The notes beneath the pieces are model-generated. The model searched no databases and was not told the DNA's origin. It saw nothing but the letters and a program-made list of their open reading frames with translations. Made by a program: the position numbers and the translations under genes. Source: Anaerolineae bacterium (lineage in GTDB: Bacteria > Chloroflexota > Anaerolineae > JACIWR01). From it: 44,010 bases of DNA. The stretch is from positions 1 to 44,010 of the forward strand of contig JANLFX010000019.1 in assembly GCA_024653325.1 (NCBI GenBank), written 5' to 3'. This document shows positions 25,176 to 33,737 of the stretch, in pieces. Numbering within the stretch: position 1 is the first letter of the stretch; the number at the start of each line of letters is the position of its first letter.

Positions 25176-26081
25176 GTGGACACGAAAAAAACCAGTATCT
25201 CGTTAGCAGGAGTTTTTCCTCCCATTACCACCCCCTTTGACCCGGAAGGTAACGTGGATTACCAGGCGCTGGTAAGGAACCTGGAACGTTGGAACCAGTA
25301 TGAGCTGGCCGGGTATGTGGTGCTGGGGTCCAACGGCGAGGCGGTCTATCTTACCGAGGAAGAGAAGCTGCGCGTTTTGAAAACGGCCCGCCAGGCGATC
25401 CCGCCGAACCGCCTCCTGATCGCCGGGACCGGCTGCGAATCCACGCGCCAGACGATAACCTTTACCCGGCAGGCTGCTCAGGCTGGCGCCGACGCCGCCC
25501 TGGTGGTCACGCCACACTATTTTGGTGGCCAGATGACGCCTGAGAGCCTGGTGCACTATTACGAGGCCGTGGCCGAGGCTTCGCCCATCCCCATCATGCT
25601 CTACAACGTCCCTAAATTCACCCACGTGGACATGGATGCGGCGACCATCGCTCGCGCGGCGCAACATCCTAACATCGTTGGCCTGAAAGATAGCAGCGGG
25701 AATATCACCAAGCTGGCCGATATTGTGCGACAGACCGATCCCACTTTTCAGGTACTGGCCGGGGCCGCCGGGTTTTTCTTTGCCGGGCTGGCCCTGGGTG
25801 CTGTGGGAGGCGTGTTGGCCCTGGCCAATATCGCTCCCCAACAGTGTGTGGACATCTATCGCCTGTTCAAGGCGGGGCGGTGGGACGAAGCAGCCGACCT
25901 GCAGCGGCGAATGATTCCGGTCAACGCGGCAGTCACCGCCCGTTTTGGCATCGCGGGCCTGAAAAGTGCGCTCGACATGCTAGGCTACTACGGTGGACCG
26001 GTGCGCCAGCCCCTGCTGGATCTCACCAAGAATGAGCGTCAGACCTTGCGAGACATCTTGGTCAAGGGTGGATTGCTCTGA
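25176..26081 (+). CDS. DapA-superfamily aldolase (HOGA-like)
   Basis: Encodes 301 residues starting at GTG with GGAGG eight bases upstream. It is a DHDPS/N-acetylneuraminate lyase TIM-barrel enzyme: the Schiff-base lysine is K171 in IVGLKDSSGN and the catalytic Tyr is Y143 in LYNVPKF. The substrate loop reads GSNGE (51-55), whereas true dihydrodipicolinate synthases have GTTGE; GSNGE is found in 4-hydroxy-2-oxoglutarate aldolases. I therefore favour an oxo-acid aldolase over lysine synthesis, though DHDPS cannot be ruled out. It is convergent with the MBL gene that follows. Confidence 0.85.
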   Translation: MDTKKTSISLAGVFPPITTPFDPEGNVDYQALVRNLERWNQYELAGYVVLGSNGEAVYLTEEEKLRVLKTARQAIPPNRLLIAGTGCESTRQTITFTRQAAQAGADAALVVTPHYFGGQMTPESLVHYYEAVAEASPIPIMLYNVPKFTHVDMDAATIARAAQHPNIVGLKDSSGNITKLADIVRQTDPTFQVLAGAAGFFFAGLALGAVGGVLALANIAPQQCVDIYRLFKAGRWDEAADLQRRMIPVNAAVTARFGIAGLKSALDMLGYYGGPVRQPLLDLTKNERQTLRDILVKGGLL

Positions 26082-26090
26082 GGGCAGGCG

Positions 26091-26945
26091 TTATACCCGA
26101 TTTGATGTGGCTGTCGGAACAGGCTCCTCTCCGTTCATCCTCAGGTAGGAGAGCACCAAATGCCGGCGCGAGAAATGTCCCAGGGTGATAAATTCGATGA
26201 GCATTGGCCCGCCACACAGCGCGCGGACGATTTCGTTCACACTTCGCCCCTGCTGGTGGCGGGCCAACACCTGTTCTCCCATCTTTTCCAGGTGGGTGAT
26301 TTTGGCAGCCAGCTCCTCTGCCGGGTTATGGCGCACGCGAGCGCTCCCAGGAAAGAGGACCGTGATCGGCAGGGCCGCGATCCGCTTCAGTGAGGCGATA
26401 ATGCCCCACACGTCATATCCTGCTCGCAGGGCGCGGTCCCGCCCACCCACAAACAAGTCGCCACTGAAAAGCCAGCCACAATCGGGCTCATAAAGGCATA
26501 GGTGGTCAGGGCTGTGCCCCGGGGTATATATCACCTGAAAACGATGGCGACTGGTCTCAATCACTTCACCATCGGCGACGGATTTGCCCTGAGATGGCTG
26601 CGGCCAACCCCACATGAGGCGACGGTAAGGGTGCAGCGGTTGCCGACCGCGCGGGTCGGCCAGGACGGGCAGAGCTAAAGGGTGAGCCCGAATCTCCAGC
26701 CCATGGCGCTGGCGTTGCAAATCTCCATTGGCACCGATGTGGTCCTCATGGCTGTGAGTGTTCACGATACCGTCAAAAGAAACGTCGGCCAGGGCCTTCG
26801 CCAGCTCCGCCGTAGTGAAGGCACAGCCGGTGTCCACTAATAGGCCGTCCACCAGGTAAGCAGTGGTCCAATAACGCCCACGGCCGAAGAGAGTGCGGGC
26901 TAGGTCGAACCGGGTAACGTCATCAAAACGTGTGATCTTGAGCAC
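26091..26945 (-). CDS. Metallo-beta-lactamase-fold hydrolase
   Basis: Encodes 284 residues from a GTG at 26945 with GAGGAGG six bases upstream; a TTG at 26960 would place that site inside the gene. Zinc motif NTHSHEDHIGA (H64, H66, D68, H69), then TPGHSPDH, and WLFSGDLFVGG supplying the bridging Asp. The last ~60 residues (ILxxHQQGRSVNEIVRAL-like) form a helical tail as in the glyoxalase-II-like hydrolases with a C-terminal winged-helix. Substrate unknown. It differs clearly from the other MBL gene (2374-3264), so it is not a recent duplicate. Confidence 0.88.
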   Translation of the reverse strand: MLKITRFDDVTRFDLARTLFGRGRYWTTAYLVDGLLVDTGCAFTTAELAKALADVSFDGIVNTHSHEDHIGANGDLQRQRHGLEIRAHPLALPVLADPRGRQPLHPYRRLMWGWPQPSQGKSVADGEVIETSRHRFQVIYTPGHSPDHLCLYEPDCGWLFSGDLFVGGRDRALRAGYDVWGIIASLKRIAALPITVLFPGSARVRHNPAEELAAKITHLEKMGEQVLARHQQGRSVNEIVRALCGGPMLIEFITLGHFSRRHLVLSYLRMNGEEPVPTATSNRV

Positions 26946-26993
26946 TATCTTCCTCCTCAATTATTACTACAACCGCCCTTCGCCTAAGAGTGC

Positions 26994-27194
26994 CATTCTG
27001 AGCGACCGAAGGGCGCGAAGCTCCTACTCAGAAACTTGCCGGTCATTGCGAGCCGAAGGCGAAGCAATCTCCTCGTCGCATTTTGGAGATTGCTTCGTCG
27101 GCCTACGGCCTCCTCGCAATGACAGTCAGCCGATTAAGCTGATGGAGCCGATCATCGGCTGAATCAGCTGACCAGCCATGGCCGACTCAGAATG
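26994..27194. repeat. Composite nested inverted repeat
   Basis: Outer arms cattctgag (26994-27002) and ctcagaatg (27186-27194). Inside is an 82-bp inverted repeat with ends gtcattgcgag (27042-27052) and ctcgcaatgac (27113-27123) and inner stem gaagcaatctcc/ggagattgcttc (27061-27072/27085-27096), and then the GTCAGCCGAT element. It looks like a nest of small non-coding elements. This explains most of the 314-bp gap 26946-27259, in which no gene is seen. Confidence 0.75.
27125..27172. repeat. GTCAGCCGAT-family palindrome
   Basis: Nested arms agccgat-c-atcggct (27146-27160), agctgat/atcagct (27137-27143/27163-27169) and gtc/gac ends. Related in sequence and layout to 21162-21233 and 38812-38866. 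Confidence 0.65.
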
Positions 27195-27259
27195 ACAAGT
27201 GCGGCTGTAGTATTATCCTCCTGGGACCTTGCGACCTGCAAGAGGATGGATTTTGACAA

Positions 27260-28603
27260 ATGGCCAGGGTTCTGTGCATCAATCCATGGATCTACGATTT
27301 CGCAGCCTACAACATGTGGATCGAGCCCCTCGGCCTGTTGACCGTGGCCGGGGTGCTGCGCCAGGCAGGGCACGACGTGGCCTTGATTGATTGCCTTGAC
27401 CGGCACCATCCCGATGCCCCTGCTCCTCGTTCCAGACGTGACGCTTATGGCTGCGGGCATTTCACCAAGGTGGAGGTGCGCAAGCCAGAAATTCTGGCCC
27501 ATATCCCCCGCCGGTGGGGACGATACGGCCTGCCGGTCACCATTTTTGAGAAAGAACTCGACGCTCAACCCCGTCCCGACGCGGTTCTGGTCACTTCGAT
27601 GATGACTTACTGGTACCCCGGCCCTTTTGAAGTGATCAGCCGCATCAAGGCGCGCTGGCCTGATGTGCCTGTGGCTTTGGGCGGCGTCTACGCCACGCTC
27701 TGTGCCAAGCATGCGGAGACCTATTCGGGTGCGGATGCCGTCCTGATCGGCCCTGGTGAGACACAGGCCTTGCAATGGGTGGCTCAGGTGACAGGCGAAT
27801 CCCGCGCCAGCAAATTTCCCCTCGGTGATGTCTTGCCCGCCCACGACCTGCGCCGCCCCCAAGGCTATGTAGCCATTCAGACCGCGCGGGGATGCCCTTT
27901 CCACTGCCCTTACTGCGCCGTCCATCAACTGTCACCGGGTGGGTTTGTGCCGCGCGCGCCAGAGCGGGTGGTGGAAGAGATTGCCTGGTGCGTCAAGGTT
28001 CTCGGAGCGCACGATGTGGCTTTTTACGACGACGCCCTATTAGTCAATGCTGCCCAGCACATCCATCCCATCCTGGACGGGGTGATTGAGCGAGATTTGC
28101 GCGTCCGTTTTCATACTCCTAACGGCCTGCACGCCCGATTCATTGACCAGAGCCTGGCCCAAAAGATGCGCCGCGCCGGTTTTGTGACCATCCGTTTGGG
28201 GTTGGAAACCGCCGACCCGGATGAGCAATGGCGCGAGGGTGGCAAAGTGGATGAGGCCAGCTTTGCCCAGGCAGTACAGGCCTTGTTTGCGGCCGGTTTT
28301 TCCCCACATGAGATCGCTGCCTACGTATTGATCGGCCGGCCAGGGCAGAGCGTGGATAAAGCACGGGACACCGTTGCTTTCGCCCACCAATTGGGCATAC
28401 AGGTCCACCCGGCTCAGTTTGCACCTATTCCGGGCACGGTGGAGTGGCAGACAGCTATCGCCGCCGGTCAGATCGCTGCCGATGCTGACCCGTTGTTGCA
28501 CAACAACTCCATCTACCCTTGCGCTGATCCCTGGGCGTGGGAAGAATTCAAGCAAGAGGTGCGCGACAGCAACCATGCCCTGTTAGCGAGGCTGGAAATG
28601 TAA
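27260..28603 (+). CDS. B12-binding-domain radical SAM protein
   Basis: Encodes 447 residues. The first ~180 form a cobalamin-binding-like domain (RVLCINPWIYDFAAYNMWIE, VLRQAGHDVALIDC, VALGGVYATLCA). The radical SAM cysteines are C212, C216 and C219 in ARGCPFHCPYC. LGLETADPDEQWREGG and AYVLIGRPGQSVDKA are later barrel motifs. Such enzymes often methylate or rearrange lipids, cofactors or peptides; the substrate here cannot be told. It is not similar to the radical SAM gene at 22195 beyond the shared architecture. The ribosome binding site is weak (AGAGGATGG lies too far). Confidence 0.88.
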   Translation: MARVLCINPWIYDFAAYNMWIEPLGLLTVAGVLRQAGHDVALIDCLDRHHPDAPAPRSRRDAYGCGHFTKVEVRKPEILAHIPRRWGRYGLPVTIFEKELDAQPRPDAVLVTSMMTYWYPGPFEVISRIKARWPDVPVALGGVYATLCAKHAETYSGADAVLIGPGETQALQWVAQVTGESRASKFPLGDVLPAHDLRRPQGYVAIQTARGCPFHCPYCAVHQLSPGGFVPRAPERVVEEIAWCVKVLGAHDVAFYDDALLVNAAQHIHPILDGVIERDLRVRFHTPNGLHARFIDQSLAQKMRRAGFVTIRLGLETADPDEQWREGGKVDEASFAQAVQALFAAGFSPHEIAAYVLIGRPGQSVDKARDTVAFAHQLGIQVHPAQFAPIPGTVEWQTAIAAGQIAADADPLLHNNSIYPCADPWAWEEFKQEVRDSNHALLARLEM

Positions 28604-28676
28604 CCCTGATGTGCGCAAGTATATCACGGTGTTAATGAACGGGCAAGCACAAAACAGTTGCAAGAAAAACACCACC

Positions 28677-28705
28677 TTGCCAAAAATAGGTAGAACCAGT
28701 ATAAT
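28677..28705 (+). promoter_or_regulatory. Promoter for the FecR-domain gene
   Basis: TTGCCA (28677-28682), 17-nt spacer, perfect TATAAT (28700-28705); leader about 45 nt. Confidence 0.8.
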
Positions 28706-28755
28706 AGCAGACATAGGATAGAGCAAAGGGATTGAGGGGGGCAAAGGAGCGACTC

Positions 28756-29958
28756 ATGAATTCCAATGAACAATCAATCTCAGTGAACCCACTAGGCAGA
28801 GAGCCCATTCCAGCAGAGGAATGCGAACCGGAATCCGGCGAGGTGGAACAAGCTGCCGCTCACGGGGAAAAGCGATGGGTTCGATGGTGGCGACGCCTGG
28901 GTGACAGTTTTCTTTTCCGTACCAGGCGAAGGCGGGTTGTCATCGCGGTCATAGCCTTGCCCTTCCTTTGTTGCCTGGGATACTTTCTGACCGGCCTCGT
29001 AGCCTTTCCCAGCACAGCCACCCTCACTGACCTGAAAGGGATCGTTCATACGCTCAGACAAGGGACAACAGAATGGCAGGTGGCCCAGAACCACGACATC
29101 GTGCGCAACAATGACCGGGTCCGTACAGCAGAACTTTCCGGGGTCACGCTGGTCTTCTTCGATATTTCCAAGGTCAATCTGGACGAGAATACCGAGGTCA
29201 GCGTAATTGAGGTCAGTTCGCGCCGCGGTGGAAGTGCTGCCAACGTAGTGCTCAAAACCTGGGCTGGACGCACGTGGGTGAGGGCCGTGCGCTTTGTAGA
29301 CCCGGCTTCCACCTTTCGGGTGGATACTCCCACAGCTTCCACCGTTGTCCGTGGAGCGCGGCTGGCCGTAGAAGTTGCCGGGGATGGATCCACCCAAATC
29401 AATGTCGAGCAGGGCAGCGCCACCGTCACGGTCGGTGCCCAAAGCGTGAAATTGACAATGGGCCAGCGAGCGAATATCTCCAGCGAAGCCAAGTTAACGA
29501 CCGAACAGGTCTTTACTCCCGATATGCAACCTCTAATGAATAAAGGGCAGGCGGCGCTGGACAGCCCCGAGAAAGAGTTTATTCTGGAGATTGAGGAGCA
29601 AGAACTGAACCAATTCCTGACGGCTTATGTGAATGACCATGTGGCTTTCGCCTCAGACCCCCAGGTGTGGCTCTTGAAAGACATGGCCATCCTGGGAGTC
29701 ACCATTACCGAACCTTTCCAGGCTGAAACCACCGTCGCTTTATCTCTCCAGGCCAGGAATGGCCAGCTACGCCCACAAGTGAAGTCCATATCCGCCGGCG
29801 GTTTACCCATCCCTGGCCAACTGGCCGATGGACTGGTGAACTTGCTGACTGGTGCTTACGAAAACTATCTGGCTAAAACTTATCAATGGCTGGAATTCAC
29901 TGAAGTTCAGATTGGGGACGGAAAAATCATCGTTAAAGCCAACAAGCTCTATCGGTGA
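28756..29958 (+). CDS. Membrane-anchored FecR-domain protein
   Basis: Encodes 400 residues from the ATG at 28756, with AAAGGAG upstream. An acidic cytoplasmic N-terminus and an Arg-rich stretch precede one membrane segment (about 61-83), so the bulk lies outside. Residues ~88-230 match a FecR domain: GIVHTLRQG, NNDRVRTAELSGVTLVF, ANVVLKTWAGRTWVRA, STFRVDTPTASTVVRG. Residues ~270-400 form a second beta-rich domain of unknown family, perhaps lipid-binding-like. No sigma-factor gene is nearby, so it is probably not a FecR-type signalling regulator. It is followed after 9 bp by the DUF433 gene. Confidence 0.85.
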   Translation: MNSNEQSISVNPLGREPIPAEECEPESGEVEQAAAHGEKRWVRWWRRLGDSFLFRTRRRRVVIAVIALPFLCCLGYFLTGLVAFPSTATLTDLKGIVHTLRQGTTEWQVAQNHDIVRNNDRVRTAELSGVTLVFFDISKVNLDENTEVSVIEVSSRRGGSAANVVLKTWAGRTWVRAVRFVDPASTFRVDTPTASTVVRGARLAVEVAGDGSTQINVEQGSATVTVGAQSVKLTMGQRANISSEAKLTTEQVFTPDMQPLMNKGQAALDSPEKEFILEIEEQELNQFLTAYVNDHVAFASDPQVWLLKDMAILGVTITEPFQAETTVALSLQARNGQLRPQVKSISAGGLPIPGQLADGLVNLLTGAYENYLAKTYQWLEFTEVQIGDGKIIVKANKLYR

Positions 29959-29967
29959 GGAGGGGTC

Positions 29968-30165
29968 ATGAGCGACCGTATCGTAGTGGACCCTGACATT
30001 ATGCTGGGAGTTCCGCATATCAAAGGCACAGAGGTGCCCGTTTGGACCGTAGTAGAAATGGTCAAGGCGGGGCTGACGGTGGAGGAGATCATGTCTGCCT
30101 ACGAAGGACTGACGAAGGAGGACATCGAGGCCGCGCTAAAGTACAATGAGGAGCACGGTGCTTAG
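29968..30165 (+). CDS. DUF433 antitoxin-like protein
   Basis: Encodes 65 residues with GGAGGGG upstream of the ATG. The pattern VVDPDIMLGVPHIKGTEVPV, then VWTVVEMVKAGLTVEEIM, is the DUF433 helix-turn-helix family. These are usually antitoxins paired with a downstream DUF5615/PIN-like toxin gene. No such toxin gene or remnant is visible before rpsO, so it seems to be an orphan, or an independent regulator. Confidence 0.88.
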   Translation: MSDRIVVDPDIMLGVPHIKGTEVPVWTVVEMVKAGLTVEEIMSAYEGLTKEDIEAALKYNEEHGA

Positions 30166-30228
30166 CCTCCCGCTCCGGCTTTTGTTCGGCGGGGTCAACC
30201 GACGGCTATCCCTCCTGCTCACATATAT

Positions 30229-30257
30229 TTGCCCCTTTTAATGAAATGTGCTATAAT
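30229..30257 (+). promoter_or_regulatory. Promoter for rpsO
   Basis: TTGCCC (30229-30234), 17-nt spacer, TATAAT (30252-30257). The ~75-nt leader contains a small hairpin cgggt/acccg (30293-30297/30304-30308) that might be used for S15 autoregulation; this last point is speculative. Confidence 0.8.
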
Positions 30258-30338
30258 ATAAATCGAGTTTGACGGGGCAGGGCTGAAGAGCACGGGTGTC
30301 CTGACCCGCGTTGTTTAATAGTATAGAGGAGGGATGCT

Positions 30339-30608
30339 GTGCCGTTAAGCAAGGATGAGAAAGACACAATAATTCAAGAATATCACCGGCATATCAAAGA
30401 CACCGGTTCGCCAGAGGTGCAAATCGCGCTATTGACCACCCGCATCAATCATCTGGTAGAGCACCTTAAGCTCCATAAACATGATGAGCATTCCCGACGC
30501 GGCCTGCTCAAACTGGTTGGTCAGCGCCGCCGGCACCTGGCTTATCTCAGTCGCACAGATTCCGAACGCTATAGGTCTGTCATTGAGCGGCTAGGACTGC
30601 GCAAGTAA
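30339..30608 (+). CDS. rpsO: 30S ribosomal protein S15
   Basis: Encodes 89 residues, exact S15 length, starting at GTG with GAGGAGG upstream. Signatures are [36 protein letters not shown] and a C-terminal [13 protein letters not shown]15 binds 16S rRNA early in 30S assembly. The rpsO-pnp order is conserved in many bacteria. Here the two genes are separated by 327 nt of apparently structured RNA. Confidence 0.98.
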   Translation: MPLSKDEKDTIIQEYHRHIKDTGSPEVQIALLTTRINHLVEHLKLHKHDEHSRRGLLKLVGQRRRHLAYLSRTDSERYRSVIERLGLRK

Positions 30609-30629
30609 AACTATTAGCGGCTATTGAAA

Positions 30630-30668
30630 AACGAGTAGATGCGGGGGAACGATGCCCATCTACTCGTT
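30630..30668 (+). terminator. Stem-loop after rpsO
   Basis: aacgagtagatg (30630-30641) pairs perfectly with catctactcgtt (30657-30668), 12 bp, 15-nt loop. Position fits a terminator or processing site between rpsO and pnp, but no T-run follows, so some transcription into pnp is likely. Confidence 0.6.
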
Positions 30669-30675
30669 GTGTGTA

Positions 30676-30809
30676 GCACGTGGCCCGATCCAATGCTGAT
30701 GGTCCAATAATAACCAATTCGTCATGCGGCATTCATGCCGCAACCAAAAGCGACTTAAAGGACTGTGGAGAGCCACGTGCGGAAAAGACCATCAGCAAAA
30801 ATCATCGGG
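30676..30809 (+). ncRNA. Candidate pseudoknotted leader RNA of pnp
   Basis: Two pairs of perfect complementary arms are interleaved: A gcacgtggc (30676-30684) with A' gccacgtgc (30772-30780), and B tgctgatggtc (30694-30704) with B' gaccatcagca (30787-30797). The order A-B-A'-B' is a pseudoknot. A third stem cccgat (30684-30689)/atcggg (30804-30809) encloses B/B', and a hairpin tgcggcat-tc-atgccgca (30725-30742) lies in the large loop. No open reading frame accounts for the region. I do not recognise a known class. Folding is inferred from sequence only. Confidence 0.55.
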
Positions 30810-30913
30810 ACGGCGGTGAGGTTTAGGAATTGGAGAGTGCACCCCAGGGCAGGTTTCTATACCTGCTACGGGCTGGGGTTCACTCTCCAGTCCCTGACCT
30901 CCTGGCCTGTCCC
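30807..30913 (+). promoter_or_regulatory. Long hairpin directly upstream of the pnp ribosome binding site
   Basis: The core stem tggagagtgcaccccag (30831-30847)/ctggggttcactctcca (30873-30889) has one mismatch in 17. An inner stem gcaggt/acctgc (30849-30854/30861-30866) caps it. Weaker outer pairing (gaggt/acctc, gggacgg/ctgtccc) extends it to about 107 nt. The pnp Shine-Dalgarno GGAGG starts at 30921. In E. coli the pnp leader hairpin is an RNase III target for autoregulation by PNPase; this may be an analogue, by inference. Confidence 0.6.
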
Positions 30914-30935
30914 GTATCATGGAGGTTAATTTATC

Positions 30936-33149
30936 ATGTCTCAACAATTTAGTGCAGCTATTGGGAAGTACTCCATTAGCTTCGAAACCGGCAAGCTGGC
31001 CGGACAGGCCGGGGGGGCGGTAACCGTGTCATGCGGCGATACCGTGCTCCTGGCCACAGCTACCATGGCGCATGCGCCGCGCGAAAACGGCGACTTCTTT
31101 CCTCTCACCGTAGATTATGAGGAGAGGCTGTACGCGGCAGGCCGGATCCCCGGCAGTTTCTTCCGCCGCGAGGGCCGCCCCAGCGAGGGAGCAATCCTTA
31201 TCTGCCGCCTGGTTGACCGCCCCATCCGCCCCCTGTTTCCCAAGGACCTGCGCAACGACGTACAGGTCATCGTCACCGCTCTCTCCCACGATCAGGAACA
31301 CCAACTGGACATCCTGGCCATCCTGGGCGCCTCAGCCGCGTTGACCATTTCTGACATCCCCTTCGGCGGGCCGGTGGGCGCAGTGCGGGTAGGTTACGTG
31401 GATGGCCAATTTATCTTCAATCCTACCTTCTCCGAAATGGAACACTCCACATTGGACCTGCGTCTGGCGGGTACTGCCGACGCGGTACTGATGGTGGAAG
31501 CCGGGGCCAACGAGGTCAGTGAGGATCTGATGGTCGCCGCCATCAAGGCCGGGCATGAGGCCATGCAGCCGATCATCGCCCTCCAGGAGGAGATGCGACG
31601 CGCGGTGGGCAAGCCTAAACGAGAGTATAAAAGCTTCACCGTCAGCGAGGAAGTCAAAGCCGCCGTAGCTGCCCGGCTCAATGGTCGCTTGCGCCAGGTA
31701 TTGGTTGAGAACCCGGTCAAAACTGAACGCAATGAGGCCCTGGAAGCCTTGCAAGACGAGGTGGTCGCCGCTTTAGCTGAACAGTATCCCGCCAGCGACG
31801 TGAAGACCGTATTCTACGATCTCCTGCGCGATGAGGTCCGTCGGCGTATCCTGGAAGAAGGCATCCGTCCCGACGGACGGGATCTCAAGGCCATTCGCCC
31901 TATCTCGTGTGAAACACATCTCTTGCCCCGCGCGCATGGTTCAGGCCTGTTCACCCGAGGGCAAACCCAGGTGCTGACTATCGCGACCTTGGGCACGCCG
32001 CGTGAGGAGCAACAACTGGATACCCTATCGCCGGAGGAAAGCAAGCGGTACATGCATCACTACAACTTCCCGCCTTATTCCACTGGCGAGGTGCGACCAT
32101 TGCGCGGCACCTCACGGCGAGAGATCGGGCACGGGGCCCTGGCCGAGCGCGCACTCCTGCCGGTACTCCCTTCCGAGGAAGAATTTCCATACACCATCCG
32201 CCTGGTGTCGGAGGTGCTTTCTTCCAATGGCTCTACCTCGATGGCCAGCGTATGTGGCAGTACCCTGGCCCTGATGGATACCGGCGTACCGATCAAGGCT
32301 CCGGTAAGCGGTGTGGCTATGGGCCTGATCAAGGAAGGGGATGACTACCGCATCCTGACCGACATCCAGGGTCTGGAAGACTTCATGGGTGACATGGACT
32401 TCAAGGTAGCCGGCACTCGCCAGGGCATTACTGCCTTGCAAATGGACATTAAGATCAAGGGCATCAGCTATGAGATCATGGCCGAGGCGTTGGCCCAGGC
32501 CCGCGAAGCCCGGAATTTCATCCTGGACCGTATGCTTGAGGCCATGCCGGCAGTACGTCCCGAACTTTCGCCTTACGCACCGCGCATCACCATCATCCAC
32601 ATTGATCCGGAGAAAATCGGCACCGTGATCGGCCCTGGCGGGAAAACAATCCGTGGCATCCAGGAAACAACCGGAGCCAAGATTGACATTGAAGAAGATG
32701 GCAGTGTGTACATCGCTTCCACCGATGGCCCCAGCGCCAAACGGGCCCAGGAGATGATCGAAGCCCTGGTGGAGGAGGCGCAAATAGGTAAAATCTACAC
32801 TGGCAAAGTAGTGCGCACCACCGATTTCGGAGCTTTCGTCGAGATTCTGCCCGGCCAAGACGGTATGGTACACATCTCACAATTGGCGGATTATCGCGTG
32901 CCTAGCGTGGAGGACGTGGTGCATGTCGGCGACGAGATCATGGTCATGGTCACCGACATTGACTCCGAGGGCAAGATTCGCCTATCCCGTCAGGCCGTGC
33001 TGGAAGGCTGGACTCCGGAAGAGGCCCGCGCACGCGACCTGGCCAATCGCACCAAACGCAACAGTAGCGGGTCGGGTGGAAAACGCCGTCCCGAAGGCCG
33101 GAGCAGAAGTGATCAAGGGCGACGTTCATACGGCCGCAAACGGGAATAG
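30936..33149 (+). CDS. pnp: Polyribonucleotide nucleotidyltransferase (PNPase)
   Basis: Encodes 737 residues, full length. PNPase degrades RNA 3' to 5' using phosphate, as a trimer. Two RNase PH-like domains are visible (first: [24 protein letters not shown]; second: [22 protein letters not shown]-equivalent and [17 protein letters not shown]). Then come the KH domain ([20 protein letters not shown]) and S1 domain ([18 protein letters not shown]), and a basic Gly/Ser/Arg-rich tail. The start ATG is 10 nt after GGAGG. Its leader is long and structured. lepB follows after only 3 bp. Confidence 0.98.
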   Translation: MSQQFSAAIGKYSISFETGKLAGQAGGAVTVSCGDTVLLATATMAHAPRENGDFFPLTVDYEERLYAAGRIPGSFFRREGRPSEGAILICRLVDRPIRPLFPKDLRNDVQVIVTALSHDQEHQLDILAILGASAALTISDIPFGGPVGAVRVGYVDGQFIFNPTFSEMEHSTLDLRLAGTADAVLMVEAGANEVSEDLMVAAIKAGHEAMQPIIALQEEMRRAVGKPKREYKSFTVSEEVKAAVAARLNGRLRQVLVENPVKTERNEALEALQDEVVAALAEQYPASDVKTVFYDLLRDEVRRRILEEGIRPDGRDLKAIRPISCETHLLPRAHGSGLFTRGQTQVLTIATLGTPREEQQLDTLSPEESKRYMHHYNFPPYSTGEVRPLRGTSRREIGHGALAERALLPVLPSEEEFPYTIRLVSEVLSSNGSTSMASVCGSTLALMDTGVPIKAPVSGVAMGLIKEGDDYRILTDIQGLEDFMGDMDFKVAGTRQGITALQMDIKIKGISYEIMAEALAQAREARNFILDRMLEAMPAVRPELSPYAPRITIIHIDPEKIGTVIGPGGKTIRGIQETTGAKIDIEEDGSVYIASTDGPSAKRAQEMIEALVEEAQIGKIYTGKVVRTTDFGAFVEILPGQDGMVHISQLADYRVPSVEDVVHVGDEIMVMVTDIDSEGKIRLSRQAVLEGWTPEEARARDLANRTKRNSSGSGGKRRPEGRSRSDQGRRSYGRKRE

Positions 33150-33152
33150 AGC

Positions 33153-33734
33153 ATGGAAGATTTAGAACTGCAAAACCCAAACGCCACGCCCCAAAAACCG
33201 GAAACCGGCAATCAGGTATTAGAGACAGTGGGCCACTGGCTACGCGAGGTGCTGGAAACCATCATTCCAGCGGTGCTCATCGCTCTGGTCATCAACCTGT
33301 TCCTGGCCCAGGCCACTCAGGTGTATGGACAGAGCATGGAGCCTAACTTGCATCATAGCCAACGGCTGGTAGTAGAGAAAATCTCGTACCACTTCCATGG
33401 TCCACGGCGTGGCGATGTGGTGGTACTGAGGTCACCGCAGCACAATTCAGAGCTGTTGATTAAACGCGTGATAGGGCTGCCCGGCGAAAAAGTGGAAATC
33501 CACGACGGGCTGGTGTACATTGATGGCGTGCCTCTGGCCGAGCCATATCTAACTCAGGGAACCGCCGGTTATCAGGGGCCGATCGTCGTGCCCCCGCTGC
33601 ACGTCTACGTACTGGGCGATAATCGGAATTTCTCTAACGACTCGCGCTCTTTTGGCCCGGTGCCTCTGGAGAATATCGTTGGCCGGGCGTGGCTCTCATA
33701 TTGGCCACTCACCCAGGCCGGTCTTGTGCATTGA
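33153..33734 (+). CDS. lepB: Signal peptidase I
   Basis: Encodes 193 residues. One membrane segment (about 36-53) is followed by the catalytic Ser in YGQSMEPNL (S61) and the catalytic Lys in LLIKRVIGLPGE (K104). The motif VLGDNRNFSNDSRSFGPVP is the conserved box E of type I signal peptidases. It cleaves signal peptides of exported preproteins at the outer membrane face of the cytoplasmic membrane. It starts 3 bp after pnp and is probably co-transcribed, ending at the terminator at 33738-33773. Confidence 0.96.
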   Translation: MEDLELQNPNATPQKPETGNQVLETVGHWLREVLETIIPAVLIALVINLFLAQATQVYGQSMEPNLHHSQRLVVEKISYHFHGPRRGDVVVLRSPQHNSELLIKRVIGLPGEKVEIHDGLVYIDGVPLAEPYLTQGTAGYQGPIVVPPLHVYVLGDNRNFSNDSRSFGPVPLENIVGRAWLSYWPLTQAGLVH

Positions 33735-33737
33735 TCC

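Noticed and set aside
30676-30797. HDV-like self-cleaving ribozyme
   Set aside because: The strand order A-B-hairpin-A'-B' is similar, but only six bases separate A' and B', leaving no P4 stem, and the stem lengths and loop do not fit.
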